The notes beneath the pieces are model-generated. The model was not told the DNA's origin. It searched no databases and saw only the letters and a list, made by a program, of their open reading frames with translations. 64,000 nucleotides of DNA from a virus: IMG/VR virus record IMGVR_UViG_3300048997_000130, positions 62,001 to 126,000 of that record; one strand, given 5' to 3'. This document shows positions 48,514-55,303 of this stretch, piece after piece. Every line of letters begins with the position of its first letter. Within the stretch, counting starts at the first letter, position 1. A program made the position numbers and the translations under genes.

Positions 48514-48828
48514 TCAGATGTCCGAGTAGCAAGTCCGAACGTGGGGATGATAGATGCAGAGCGTGCTGCTGGTTTCGATGAGAATCGGTTGAAGCGTGAT
48601 GGTGCGATGCGTCTGCTTGGCCGGACCTTTGACCGTCATGGCCTGGAGCTCCTCGACCACGGCAGGAGGCGCGGGATAACTGACGACGTCCTCGAACCTG
48701 TGCGGAGCTTCCTGCGTGGCCGTGTGGACCGGGGTTTGCACCGTGTTCAAGCACAACGCGAACGCCGGGATTGCCACTGCCATCATCACAACCAGAGCCA
48801 CCGCGAAAGTCTTGATTTGATTTTTCAT
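48514..48828 (-). CDS. small secreted or membrane-anchored protein, 104 aa
   Basis: Start ATG 48828 (MKNQIKTF). Signal peptide FAVALVVMMAVAIPAFALC, cleavage near AFA-LC; the mature part has Cys pairs (TLCIYHPHVRTC). Periplasmic role unknown. GGAGGTTCGG site. Confidence 0.6.
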   Translation of the reverse strand: MKNQIKTFAVALVVMMAVAIPAFALCLNTVQTPVHTATQEAPHRFEDVVSYPAPPAVVEELQAMTVKGPAKQTHRTITLQPILIETSSTLCIYHPHVRTCYSDI

Positions 48829-48850
48829 TGGAACCGAACCTCCATCCCCT

Positions 48851-48876
48851 TCTATGGAATCAATCCAGTGATTTAC
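48851..48876 (-). promoter_or_regulatory. array promoter for 48514-48828
   Basis: GTAAAT, 14 nt, CATAGA, 7 nt, GGAGG. Confidence 0.7.
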
Positions 48877-48903
48877 CGAAGCGGTTTTTAAAAGAGATTC
48901 TTC

Positions 48904-48929
48904 GTAAATCCTCCATATAGCCGTATAGC
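48904..48929 (+). promoter_or_regulatory. array promoter, plus strand, for 48937-49062
   Basis: GTAAAT, 14 nt, TATAGC; 7 nt to ATG 48937. Confidence 0.65.
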
Positions 48930-48936
48930 TTGGAAC

Positions 48937-49062
48937 ATGAACAACGTGAAGATGACCGCCGAGGAAGCCGCGTTGCTTGCAAAAATTCGTGAGCAATTGG
49001 CATTGCAAGCTCGCAGGATTGCCATTTATCCGAGCTTGCATGGTGGGCGACGCCCCCTCTGA
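48937..49062 (+). CDS. small protein, 41 aa, plus strand
   Basis: MNNVKMTAEEAALLAKIREQ, then LALQARRIAIYPSLHGG: helical, basic end. Recognised only because a plus-strand copy of the array promoter stands 7 nt before its ATG. No Shine-Dalgarno. Confidence 0.5.
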   Translation: MNNVKMTAEEAALLAKIREQLALQARRIAIYPSLHGGRRPL

Positions 49063-49063
49063 T

Positions 49064-49333
49064 TCAAGAAGTTTGGATAGATGCCACTAACTGAATATCG
49101 CAATCTGGTTGATATCCGTAGAGATCCAACCAGGCATCAGTATCAGTCTCGAATTCCGGCCAGTCAGGACCGGATTCATCATTATTGGGTTGATTCTGGG
49201 GATCCACGATGGTGTAGCCACAACGTTGGCATACGTACGTGTGAGATAATATCAGGGATTGCCCAGTTCTCGGATCACGGGAACCGTGTTCTTCAACGAA
49301 CTCCTCTAAATGATCAAAGTTATGGCTCTTCAT
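49064..49333 (-). CDS. CxxC protein, 89 aa
   Basis: MKSHNFDHLEEFVEEHG start, YVCQRCGYTI then an acidic half with C near the end; zinc ribbon-like. Overlaps the membrane gene upstream by 14 nt. Confidence 0.55.
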   Translation of the reverse strand: MKSHNFDHLEEFVEEHGSRDPRTGQSLILSHTYVCQRCGYTIVDPQNQPNNDESGPDWPEFETDTDAWLDLYGYQPDCDIQLVASIQTS

Positions 49334-49547
49334 CGGGTTCCGGAGTTTTTTCTTTATCCTTTGGGACGAAGCCTTCACAAAATAAATCAATGGCTACGAA
49401 TGACCAAATGAACAAGACGATGAACGGTCCGTGCCAATGCAGGCACCCAAGAATGGATTCAATGATAGCAGCCAAAAGGGATACGAGAGCGAAACCTATC
49501 CCAAGTTTGGTTGCGTTTTTAAGCGATTCGAAAAGAGTTTTTAACAC
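49320..49547 (-). CDS. small membrane protein, 75 aa, GTG start
   Basis: Two membrane helices (LGIGFALVSLLAAIIESILG and GPFIVLFIWSFVAIDLF) and an acidic tail (KTPEPDEEP); holin-like in layout but no other support for that. Confidence 0.55.
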   Translation of the reverse strand: MLKTLFESLKNATKLGIGFALVSLLAAIIESILGCLHWHGPFIVLFIWSFVAIDLFCEGFVPKDKEKTPEPDEEP

Positions 49548-49556
49548 CTGGAAGAC

Positions 49557-49582
49557 TTTACATCTCAGGTGCCCAAATTTAC
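49557..49582 (-). promoter_or_regulatory. array promoter for 49064-49547
   Basis: GTAAAT, 14 nt, TGTAAA. Confidence 0.6.
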
Positions 49583-49586
49583 GATT

Positions 49587-49790
49587 TCATTCTTGGCCGT
49601 GATAACTGTTGACCAGACTGGACATTTCATCCACTTTCTTGTTCCACAGCTCAATGAGCTCGGGAGAAGGATTGACGGACATCCGGCCAGTGAGAATATC
49701 AATTTCCTCTCCAAGCGCTTCCACTTTTTCCCAAAGCTCTTGGTGAGCAGTTTCCTCAACCGAAAAATCATCCATAGCAGAGGATTCCAT
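49587..49790 (-). CDS. hypothetical coiled-coil protein, 67 aa
   Basis: Start ATG 49790 (MESSAMDDFSVEETA) or 49775; HQELWEKVEALGEEIDILTG then IELWNKKVDEMSS: two helices of a short coiled coil. Confidence 0.55.
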   Translation of the reverse strand: MESSAMDDFSVEETAHQELWEKVEALGEEIDILTGRMSVNPSPELIELWNKKVDEMSSLVNSYHGQE

Positions 49791-49797
49791 AGGGTAT

Positions 49798-49823
49798 GCT
49801 ATATGGGCGGTGTTGGAATTTAC
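49798..49823 (-). promoter_or_regulatory. array promoter for 49587-49790
   Basis: GTAAAT, 14 nt, TATAGC; 7 nt to ATG 49790. Confidence 0.6.
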
Positions 49824-49834
49824 AAGATTCAAAG

Positions 49835-49870
49835 CGATACTGTGGATGTTCATGAACATCCACAGTATCG
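49835..49870 (-). terminator. 36-nt perfect palindrome
   Basis: 18-nt arms, centre GTTCATGAAC, 5 nt beyond the 49876-50103 stop. Confidence 0.6.
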
Positions 49871-49875
49871 GAAAG

Positions 49876-50103
49876 CTACGATGCGACTTCCACAGCTCCA
49901 GGGAGCTGATAAAACACGTCGTGACAGTGAATGGAAGCCTGCACTTGCCCGGCTTTTGCCAGCTCATTGAGCTTCTTTCGGATTCTCCGCAAATCCGACC
50001 GGTTCACTTCAATGAGGACCTTCTCGGCCAAGGTTGCAGAGGTATAGGCCTTGCCACTTTGCAAAGCGGCAAGGAGCGAAATTTCGAGAGCTCCAGTATC
50101 CAT
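49876..50103 (-). CDS. winged-helix protein, 75 aa
   Basis: ISLLAALQSGKAYTSATLAE, then RSDLRRIRKKLNELAKAGQV: winged helix of the replication/transcription regulator type. Nearly leaderless. Confidence 0.6.
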   Translation of the reverse strand: MDTGALEISLLAALQSGKAYTSATLAEKVLIEVNRSDLRRIRKKLNELAKAGQVQASIHCHDVFYQLPGAVEVAS

Positions 50104-50112
50104 CTGTTTTTT

Positions 50113-50138
50113 TATATGAGGGAGATGTCAGAACTTAC
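50113..50138 (-). promoter_or_regulatory. array promoter for 49876-50103
   Basis: GTAAGT, 14 nt, CATATA. Confidence 0.6.
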
Positions 50139-50455
50139 GCTTGCAGGATTTCGAGCGTGAGCAGACGCCCCACGCTCGGATTGAAAGTGCGGAAGGCGCC
50201 AACTTCGCCGGTGACCGAGTTGTCACGGTTGGCCACGAAAACGGTCATCGTGACCTCACCATGCCGGTTCATGTTGATGGCTTTGAACGTGCCGACATAA
50301 TGACGGGGGCTAATGCCCATTTCGTCCGAAACTCGAGCTTCTGCACGAGCTTTGGCTGAAGCTGTACGACCGGCCACATACGAAATGAACAGTTCAGAAC
50401 CTTCACGAACGCCTTCGAGTTTCCGGAGCATCTCTTCGGTCGTCATAGCTTTCAT
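50135..50455 (-). CDS. hypothetical protein, 106 aa
   Basis: Start ATG 50455 (MKAMTTEEMLRKLEGVR). GTFKAINMNRHGEVTMTVFV beta half; not recognised. Confidence 0.6.
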   Translation of the reverse strand: MKAMTTEEMLRKLEGVREGSELFISYVAGRTASAKARAEARVSDEMGISPRHYVGTFKAINMNRHGEVTMTVFVANRDNSVTGEVGAFRTFNPSVGRLLTLEILQA

Positions 50456-50475
50456 CGGTGCAACCTCCACCTCTG

Positions 50476-50501
50476 AATATAAAGGTGGAGGATGAATTTA
50501 C
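50476..50501 (-). promoter_or_regulatory. array promoter for 50135-50455
   Basis: GTAAAT, 14 nt, TATATT, 7 nt, GGAGG. Confidence 0.7.
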
Positions 50502-50525
50502 GCAAGCCCGGCCAGAGAACCCGGA

Positions 50526-50708
50526 TCAATCAACGGGTTCGAATTGGACGGTCTCCGTGCCTCGAGCAATGATGTTCTTCGTGATGTAGGCCCTGTCATA
50601 AGGTCTCATGTTTGCGACCTTCTCAACGGCTTCATCAAAAGATTCCGCTGTGACATCAAGCGTGGTTTCGATGAAGATGCGAACCGGGATCTTATGAACT
50701 GTGAACAT
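50526..50708 (-). CDS. MAKF-like protein, 60 aa
   Basis: MFTVHKIPVRIFIETTLDVT then AESFDEAVEKVANM: same strand-strand-helix plan as the MAKF proteins. Not recognised otherwise. Confidence 0.6.
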   Translation of the reverse strand: MFTVHKIPVRIFIETTLDVTAESFDEAVEKVANMRPYDRAYITKNIIARGTETVQFEPVD

Positions 50709-50730
50709 TTGAACCGAACCTCCAGCGCAT

Positions 50731-50756
50731 ACTATTGAGACAGGATTTGAATCTAC
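50731..50756 (-). promoter_or_regulatory. array promoter for 50526-50708
   Basis: GTAGAT, 14 nt, AATAGT, 7 nt, GGAGG. Confidence 0.6.
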
Positions 50757-50762
50757 ACTAGC

Positions 50763-50810
50763 CTGGCCACGGGATCCGGAGCAGTAAGGAAAGACGGATC
50801 CCGTGGCCAG
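50763..50810 (-). terminator. 16-bp hairpin, 16-nt loop
   Basis: CTGGCCACGGGATCCG and exact complement, 9 nt after the 50819-51046 stop; upstream of the next array promoter. Confidence 0.6.
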
Positions 50811-50818
50811 CGAAGTCT

Positions 50819-51046
50819 TTAGCGACCCCGAACCATGGCTCGCGAATCTTCGTCGAGCATGTCGGAAATATCCTTGACGAGTTCGTAGCTGCCGACCGTG
50901 TTGCCGTTGAGGTCCATGATATTGCCGTCAGTGCGACCGACTTTGACGCACTTGGCCACGTACTTGAGGGCGTCTGCCACTTCATTGGGCGACCTCATGC
51001 CATCATTGCCGAGCTCGATAGAAACCGTGAATTTGCCGTTGTCCAT
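50819..51046 (-). CDS. hypothetical protein, 75 aa
   Basis: MDNGKFTVSIELGNDGMRSP, then VADALKYVAKCVKVG and GNIMDLNGNTVGSYEL; a compact alpha/beta protein, not recognised. Confidence 0.6.
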   Translation of the reverse strand: MDNGKFTVSIELGNDGMRSPNEVADALKYVAKCVKVGRTDGNIMDLNGNTVGSYELVKDISDMLDEDSRAMVRGR

Positions 51047-51067
51047 TTTGCCGAACCTCCATCAGAT

Positions 51068-51093
51068 AGTAAACAGAAAGAACTCGGATTTAC
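51068..51093 (-). promoter_or_regulatory. array promoter for 50819-51046
   Basis: GTAAAT, 14 nt, TTTACT, 7 nt, GGAGG. Confidence 0.7.
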
Positions 51094-51106
51094 GATCAAG
51101 TCTTAG

Positions 51107-51379
51107 CTATTGGCGTTTGTTCCACCACTTCCAGATGTCCGGACCATAGAACGTTTCCATGGTCTTTTCGAAAACGTCATGTGCGAAGTCCTTGGGAGGG
51201 AATCCACGATCTGCGACCGATTGGATTCCGTCCGCCAGACGTTGTAGCAGACCCGAATAATCACGCTTGCAATCGGCCAACAGCTTTGGGGCTTGAGGAA
51301 CTCGCTTCTCAGCTTCGCGCCGCTCGAGTTCCTTTTGCAGTTCGTTCACCGAGAACTTCTTCAAAACTTCTTTGCTCAT
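51107..51379 (-). CDS. hypothetical protein, 90 aa
   Basis: Start ATG 51379 (MSKEVLKKFSVNELQKEL); helical, ends DIWKWWNKRQ. Not recognised. Confidence 0.55.
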   Translation of the reverse strand: MSKEVLKKFSVNELQKELERREAEKRVPQAPKLLADCKRDYSGLLQRLADGIQSVADRGFPPKDFAHDVFEKTMETFYGPDIWKWWNKRQ

Positions 51380-51386
51380 GTTGGTT

Positions 51387-51412
51387 CCTATGGAGAAAGG
51401 ATGACGATTTAC
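51387..51412 (-). promoter_or_regulatory. array promoter for 51107-51379
   Basis: GTAAAT, 14 nt, CATAGG; 7 nt to ATG. Confidence 0.65.
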
Positions 51413-51588
51413 GCGTGTAAGGCGGGCATCATGAGTTCGACGCCAATGATTTCCACGTTGCCGTATGTGCGGCGCAAGCGAGCTTTGGCGGATTGTCTGG
51501 AACCAGCCGGGATGGCGACTTTCTTGCTGCCCGAACAGTCCTTGAAAAAGACGTTGAACGTGCGCTCGACCGAAATCCAACTCGTCAT
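51409..51588 (-). CDS. hypothetical protein, 59 aa
   Basis: Start ATG 51588 (MTSWISVERTFNVFFKD); basic, beta-rich. Not recognised. Confidence 0.55.
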   Translation of the reverse strand: MTSWISVERTFNVFFKDCSGSKKVAIPAGSRQSAKARLRRTYGNVEIIGVELMMPALHA

Positions 51589-51608
51589 GTCCGCAACCTC
51601 CATCCCTT

Positions 51609-51634
51609 CCTACATTGGAAATGTAGGCACTTAC
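51609..51634 (-). promoter_or_regulatory. array promoter for 51409-51588
   Basis: GTAAGT, 14 nt, TGTAGG; spacer contains CCTACAT / ATGTAGG inverted repeat. Confidence 0.6.
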
Positions 51635-51646
51635 GACAAGGCCGGT

Positions 51647-52000
51647 TCAGGTCGTGTAATTATATGGAACCAAGCCTTCTTTGCTAGGTTGGACGACCGT
51701 CCGGAAATTGGTTTCAGCGTCGAGCATATCTGCGAGGCTGACTTCGAACATTTCGTAACCCTGCAAAATGCTAGGGCAGCCAGTGCTAGCCCCACTCACG
51801 TAGCAATAAGGACGTGCGAGTTTCACGACCATCCAATGACTATTGGATTCAACCTTGAGCACGACGCAATCCGAGAATGGGACTGCCCTGTTCATATCCC
51901 AAGTGCCGTCTTCGTTCAGGCTATGTAGCATACGAAGCACTGTGCCTGGCGTCAGATCTGACGCCACTATTCTTTTCATCAAACCGTCTTGATTGTTCAT
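51647..52000 (-). CDS. hypothetical protein, 117 aa
   Basis: ASDLTPGTVLRMLHSLNEDG, then VVLKVESNSHWMVVKLARPY: beta barrel-like. Not recognised. Confidence 0.6.
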   Translation of the reverse strand: MNNQDGLMKRIVASDLTPGTVLRMLHSLNEDGTWDMNRAVPFSDCVVLKVESNSHWMVVKLARPYCYVSGASTGCPSILQGYEMFEVSLADMLDAETNFRTVVQPSKEGLVPYNYTT

Positions 52001-52021
52001 TTTGCCGAACCTCCATCCCTT

Positions 52022-52047
52022 TCTACGCAGGACGGGTCTAGACTTAC
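52022..52047 (-). promoter_or_regulatory. array promoter for 51647-52000
   Basis: GTAAGT, 14 nt, CGTAGA, 7 nt, GGAGG. Confidence 0.7.
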
Positions 52048-52051
52048 AGGA

Positions 52052-52327
52052 TCACTCCGGAAGAGTGCCAGTCTTGTCGAAGTGTCGAATGTTGGCCATG
52101 GCAACGCGCATTCCAACTTCGTCTTCTATCAACATGCATAGAGCCGCACGTGCCTGCATGGCCTGTCCGACTTTATCCCGATTGGGACCGGTCGGAGCCT
52201 TCCGGAAACAAGCTCGTGCATATTTCTCGGACCGAGAAACGCTTGCAAGAAGCTCTCGGAGCTTCTTGCGTCTTCCGAGTTTCTGTTTGAGCAAAAAGAT
52301 GTCTACCAACAATTGATTGTCGTCCAT
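52052..52327 (-). CDS. hypothetical helical protein, 91 aa
   Basis: Start ATG 52327 (MDDNQLLVDIFLLKQKL), GAGGAGATTG site; helical, basic middle. Not recognised. Confidence 0.55.
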   Translation of the reverse strand: MDDNQLLVDIFLLKQKLGRRKKLRELLASVSRSEKYARACFRKAPTGPNRDKVGQAMQARAALCMLIEDEVGMRVAMANIRHFDKTGTLPE

Positions 52328-52344
52328 CACAATCTCCTCATGTC

Positions 52345-52370
52345 TATATGAATGAGGCTCCCACATTTCC
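52345..52370 (-). promoter_or_regulatory. array promoter for 52052-52327
   Basis: GGAAAT, 14 nt, CATATA; first box in the loop of an 8-bp hairpin (52354-52381). Confidence 0.55.
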
Positions 52371-52392
52371 GGAGGAGCCTCATTAGAACTTT

Positions 52393-52563
52393 TTATTCTT
52401 CGTCGGACGTCACGAGTTCGAGGATTGAATTCTCGGCGTCGTCATCTTCCCAAGTCTTGCCGTAGGCCTTCTTGGCCTCGTCGAGCAGTGCCCGGATTTT
52501 TTGCGCCGTGTCGTGTTTGACAGTTTCTTGGTTCTTGCGAACTTCGATTTGAGAAATCGTCAT
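52393..52563 (-). CDS. hypothetical acidic protein, 56 aa
   Basis: MTISQIEVRKNQETVKHDTA, then a Glu/Asp-rich helix. Not recognised. AGGAAG site. Confidence 0.55.
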   Translation of the reverse strand: MTISQIEVRKNQETVKHDTAQKIRALLDEAKKAYGKTWEDDDAENSILELVTSDEE

Positions 52564-52570
52564 GCTTCCT

Positions 52571-52596
52571 TCTATGTTGCCAAATATCCAATTTCC
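52571..52596 (-). promoter_or_regulatory. array promoter for 52393-52563
   Basis: GGAAAT, 14 nt, CATAGA; lies in the 3' end of the upstream gene. Confidence 0.6.
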
Positions 52597-53066
52597 GGTT
52601 CTTCCCCAGTCCGAACAACCAGACCTTGCGCACACAGAAAATGGAGGGCGATATTCACCGTCCATGCGGCGTCGTCCGAGTCGTCATCGACGTCCGCATA
52701 TATCTGGTCCGATCCCCAAGCTCCGCTTTCCCGGAGCTTGTCACCAATTTCAGTTACTCGAGCCAGGTCAATCCGGGTTACGCGAGCAATCTCTGCATCT
52801 ACGGGTCCGAACAGGAACGCGGCAATCACTACTCTCAAAAGTTCAAGTTCGGCCTCAGACCGGTTTGGGTACTCGGGCAATTGTAATGCTAGAATCTGCT
52901 CATAGCCCATTTCGGGCGTGAGCCCGATGCAAAGCAAACATTCTTTTTTCCCCAGACCGAAACACCTGAAATGAAGCCATCTCCCGCATTCTTTACACTT
53001 CCGCCTTTGCTCGTGGTACTCCACGGCTTTATTGCAAAGTGGACATTCATGGCGGAAATAAGGCAT
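52572..53066 (-). CDS. C4HC3 zinc-finger (RING/PHD-like) plus winged-helix-like protein, 164 aa
   Basis: C8/C11, C24/C27, H32/C35 and C43/C46 give the spacing C-x2-C-x12-C-x2-C-x4-H-x2-C-x7-C-x2-C of PHD or RING-variant fingers, rare outside eukaryotes. The C-terminal 100 residues (LELLRVVIAAFLFGPVDAEI, then RIDLARVTEIGDKLRESGAW) look like a winged helix. A reader of a modified protein, or a ubiquitin-ligase mimic, cannot be told apart here; a simple treble-clef zinc domain is also possible. Confidence 0.6.
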   Translation of the reverse strand: MPYFRHECPLCNKAVEYHEQRRKCKECGRWLHFRCFGLGKKECLLCIGLTPEMGYEQILALQLPEYPNRSEAELELLRVVIAAFLFGPVDAEIARVTRIDLARVTEIGDKLRESGAWGSDQIYADVDDDSDDAAWTVNIALHFLCAQGLVVRTGEEPEIGYLAT

Positions 53067-53111
53067 TCGCAGAACTCAAGCATTGGAGATCTTCCAATCT
53101 CCATGGAATTT

Positions 53112-53137
53112 ATTATTTTTTCCTAATTCAAATTTAC
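53112..53137 (-). promoter_or_regulatory. array promoter for 52572-53066
   Basis: GTAAAT, 14 nt, AATAAT; a 40-nt leader follows, with a GGAGAT / ATCTCC hairpin before the gene. Confidence 0.5.
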
Positions 53138-53145
53138 AAGTAAGA

Positions 53146-53205
53146 GTGAAGGGGACTGCAGGTTAGCGGGTTGGGGAGGTTGGCGGACCCTGCAGTCCCC
53201 TTCAC
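53146..53205 (-). terminator. 17-bp hairpin, 26-nt loop
   Basis: GTGAAGGGGACTGCAGG and exact complement; G-rich loop (GGGTTGGGGAGGTTGG, plus strand) could add a quadruplex. Lies between the 53260 gene's end and the next promoter. Confidence 0.6.
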
Positions 53206-53259
53206 AAAGTCTTTAGTTCAAATCCACTCGATGCCGAGCATATACATTAAGGCCCGTTA

Positions 53260-53475
53260 TTACTCCCAATATTGTCCGCCAGAACCGCCACGAACTCGGT
53301 GCATTCCGATGGACTCGTAAGCTTCTCGGCGAGCCGCTGCAGCACGACGTGCTTTCTTGTTACGGGCCAGTCGCCGCGCTTCGCCCTCAGCAGTACGAAG
53401 TTCAGCCTCGTACTTCGAGTCTTCTGCTTGTTCCAGAGTTTCACGCAAACGTTTGATTTTTTCGAAATTGTTCAT
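53260..53475 (-). CDS. basic coiled-coil protein, 71 aa
   Basis: MNNFEKIKRLRETLEQAEDS then Arg/Ala-rich helix RRLARNKKARRAAAARR; probable nucleic-acid binder; unknown. Confidence 0.6.
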   Translation of the reverse strand: MNNFEKIKRLRETLEQAEDSKYEAELRTAEGEARRLARNKKARRAAAARREAYESIGMHRVRGGSGGQYWE

Positions 53476-53485
53476 CTCATGTTCG

Positions 53486-53511
53486 ACTATTCAGACTGGA
53501 GTCTGATTTAC
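53486..53511 (-). promoter_or_regulatory. array promoter for 53260-53475
   Basis: GTAAAT, 14 nt, AATAGT. Back-to-back (8 nt) with the plus-strand copy at 53520. Confidence 0.6.
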
Positions 53512-53519
53512 GAGGAAGC

Positions 53520-53545
53520 GTAAGTTCGGACTTCGTGTTTTTAGG
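53520..53545 (+). promoter_or_regulatory. array promoter, plus strand
   Basis: GTAAGT, 14 nt, TTTAGG; then AAGGA and the TTG of the 53551-53703 frame. Confidence 0.55.
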
Positions 53546-53550
53546 AAGGA

Positions 53551-53703
53551 TTGAAGCAGACGGCACCTCGGGGAAATCCCGGAGATCCGGATGAAATAGG
53601 GACGCTTTGGGGAGAACTGTTTTTCGTCGGCCCAACTTTAACACACTTTCGTCCGAAGCCGCTCTACTCCGTATCAGGTTCCCATCTTAGTGACGGCCTC
53701 TGA
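53551..53703 (+). CDS. possible 50-aa protein, TTG start
   Basis: KQTAPRGNPGDPDEIGTLWG then ELFFVGPTL; the ribosome site almost touches TTG, so translation is doubtful. The DNA AATAGGGACGCTT in it is repeated near 53830. Confidence 0.3.
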   Translation: MKQTAPRGNPGDPDEIGTLWGELFFVGPTLTHFRPKPLYSVSGSHLSDGL

Positions 53704-53719
53704 TCCGCTTGGTGATCTT

Positions 53720-53745
53720 TCTATAAAGATATGTCTGGAATTTAC
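53720..53745 (-). promoter_or_regulatory. array promoter without clear gene
   Basis: GTAAAT, 14 nt, TATAGA; only a three-codon frame (ATG-GGA-ACC-TGA) follows. Could drive a short RNA. Confidence 0.55.
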
Positions 53746-53753
53746 GAAGTCCC

Positions 53754-53779
53754 GTAAATCGACGATATTCAGGTGTAGT
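53754..53779 (+). promoter_or_regulatory. array promoter, plus strand, without clear gene
   Basis: GTAAAT, 14 nt, TGTAGT, then AGGAG directly against an ATG with 16 codons (53785-53835). Confidence 0.55.
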
Positions 53780-53858
53780 AGGAGATGAAGCGGCGACACC
53801 GTTTGCACCAGGCAAACATAGGATCGGCGGAATAGGGACGCTTGGCGGAAAAGTATTT

Positions 53859-54080
53859 CTAAATTTTAGTGAGCTTCCAAGTCCAAAATATCTGATATTG
53901 GTATGTGGATATGGTACATACAGCTGTATTTATTAGTTGATATTCATATGATGATTCGTCATCATTCAGTTCATTGCAGTTTGGAGATTCTGGTTGTGGA
54001 ATGAAGTCGATCGTATTTATTGGTTTAATTTGACCGATCGCTGACGTGGTTACGTATTCGGCTGTTGATTTAACTATCAT
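53859..54080 (-). CDS. hypothetical protein, 73 aa
   Basis: Ser/Asn/Thr/Tyr-rich, AT-richer than neighbours; ATGA overlap with 54077-54292. Not recognised. Confidence 0.45.
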   Translation of the reverse strand: MIVKSTAEYVTTSAIGQIKPINTIDFIPQPESPNCNELNDDESSYEYQLINTAVCTISTYQYQIFWTWKLTKI

Positions 54081-54292
54081 GGATAAGGGTCTTTTTCAGA
54101 TTGTTTCCTGATATGATTTATTAGAGTTACGTGTTGGAGGCAAGAGACTGCTTTCCCAATGATGTCTCGAAGATGGCCTTCAAAAGGCAAATCAATCGAA
54201 ACTGGCTGCGTTCGACAGGCGGTTTCAACCATTCCCTTCAATATTTGAAGTTGTCTTTCCAGTTTTGCTGTTTCCAACTTTAAGTTATCCAA
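54077..54292 (-). CDS. hypothetical helical protein, 71 aa, TTG start
   Basis: DNLKLETAKLERQLQILKGM coiled-coil start, then a compact helical part. No array promoter in front. Confidence 0.5.
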   Translation of the reverse strand: MDNLKLETAKLERQLQILKGMVETACRTQPVSIDLPFEGHLRDIIGKAVSCLQHVTLINHIRKQSEKDPYP

Positions 54293-54332
54293 AGTTCACT
54301 TATCTTTCTCTCGGAACTCACTTCGGAGATTT

Positions 54333-54578
54333 TTAGAAGGTGGGCTGAATTGAATCTCTCGGAATTTCCGGTTCGAGTTGTTCAGTGCAGTTAAGCAGTG
54401 CGTGTTTCATGATCTGATATCGAACGTTAGGGTCTCGAATAACGCTCCAAATCGGAGGATCATTGGACACTCTCAACTGGACAAGCAGCGTGTCGGCTCC
54501 GATTTGGACGATACGGTATTCATCCAAGTCTTTATCCAAGCCTGTCCAAATCGTTTTAGTTTTTTTGATTTCGCTCAT
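54333..54578 (-). CDS. hypothetical protein, 81 aa
   Basis: Start ATG 54578 (MSEIKKTKTIWTGLDKD); RIVQIGADTLLVQLRVSND beta part. The 70-nt leader upstream contains a 19-nt palindrome (54622-54640) and a TGGCA / TGCCA stem, but no array promoter. Confidence 0.55.
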   Translation of the reverse strand: MSEIKKTKTIWTGLDKDLDEYRIVQIGADTLLVQLRVSNDPPIWSVIRDPNVRYQIMKHALLNCTEQLEPEIPRDSIQPTF

Positions 54579-54648
54579 GTGACATATGTGTATTATGGCA
54601 TATAGGCAAGTGACCCCTGCCATATATTTCGGAAATATATATTAGAAA

Positions 54649-54924
54649 TCAGGCTTTACAACTTACAGGCGGAGGTTCGGAATCTTCTTCAAATTCTTTA
54701 GTGGCTCGAACGTGTGTGATTTCTTCCTCTCGCAAGACTTTATCCGTAAGTTCGTCGAATGTGATCCTGCCTGCCACGTACGCTTCAATATATTTGCGAG
54801 GACCGGAGGCAGCAACAAGACCTGCGCCAATGCGCTGCCCGTCCAGTTCGGTGTGGATGATGAGTTGAGCATCAGTCCGTTTGTTAGGATTTATCCTAAT
54901 TTCGTGATAGCTTTCGAGTTTCAT
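54649..54924 (-). CDS. hypothetical protein, 91 aa
   Basis: YHEIRINPNKRTDAQLIIHT, then GPRKYIEAYVAGRITFDELT; small alpha/beta, acidic tail. Not recognised. Confidence 0.6.
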   Translation of the reverse strand: MKLESYHEIRINPNKRTDAQLIIHTELDGQRIGAGLVAASGPRKYIEAYVAGRITFDELTDKVLREEEITHVRATKEFEEDSEPPPVSCKA

Positions 54925-54934
54925 TTCGGTCAGT

Positions 54935-54960
54935 CCTACTGCTAACCCCCTCAGATTTAC
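54935..54960 (-). promoter_or_regulatory. array promoter for 54649-54924
   Basis: GTAAAT, 14 nt, AGTAGG. Confidence 0.6.
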
Positions 54961-54983
54961 GAATATACTTTACGAGCAAATAT

Positions 54984-55247
54984 CTAAGACCAAAGAGCTC
55001 TCGCCATTTCTACGAGCTCTTCCGGAGAATGCAAACGAATGTCCATATGTAAGCTTCTGGACGAAGCTGCTGAATCACCCACCCAAACGGCTTGCTGGTG
55101 GAACCATAAACGGATGGATTTATCTGGACTTGTAGCGTGCGGCACCTTCATGGCCTTCATGGTTTGCATGTTGAACGACTTGACGTCCCAACCAAATTGT
55201 CCAAGATGCGCTAGAATCTCTTCACGAGCTTTCTTGAAAGTCTTCAT
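54984..55247 (-). CDS. hypothetical protein, 87 aa
   Basis: Start ATG 55247 (MKTFKKAREEILAHLGQFG). IRLWFHQQAVWVG middle; fits a small alpha/beta fold. Not recognised. Confidence 0.6.
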   Translation of the reverse strand: MKTFKKAREEILAHLGQFGWDVKSFNMQTMKAMKVPHATSPDKSIRLWFHQQAVWVGDSAASSRSLHMDIRLHSPEELVEMARALWS

Positions 55248-55269
55248 TTTTCCCAAACCTCCAGCCTTT

Positions 55270-55295
55270 GCTATTGAGATCGGAGCTTGATTTCC
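55270..55295 (-). promoter_or_regulatory. array promoter for 54984-55247
   Basis: GGAAAT, 14 nt, AATAGC, 7 nt, GGAGG. Confidence 0.65.
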
Positions 55296-55303
55296 GTTGG
55301 AAT

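Larger units (their letters stand above)
53704..53858. other. gap with a divergent promoter pair
   Basis: No firm gene. Holds the divergent promoter pair at 53720-53745 and 53754-53779 and a second copy of AATAGGGACGCTT. Several short frames without good starts exist on both strands. Confidence 0.4.

Noticed and set aside
49320-49547. Holin assignment for the two-helix protein
   Set aside because: Hydrophobic layout alone is not enough and the lysis genes are 19 kb away.
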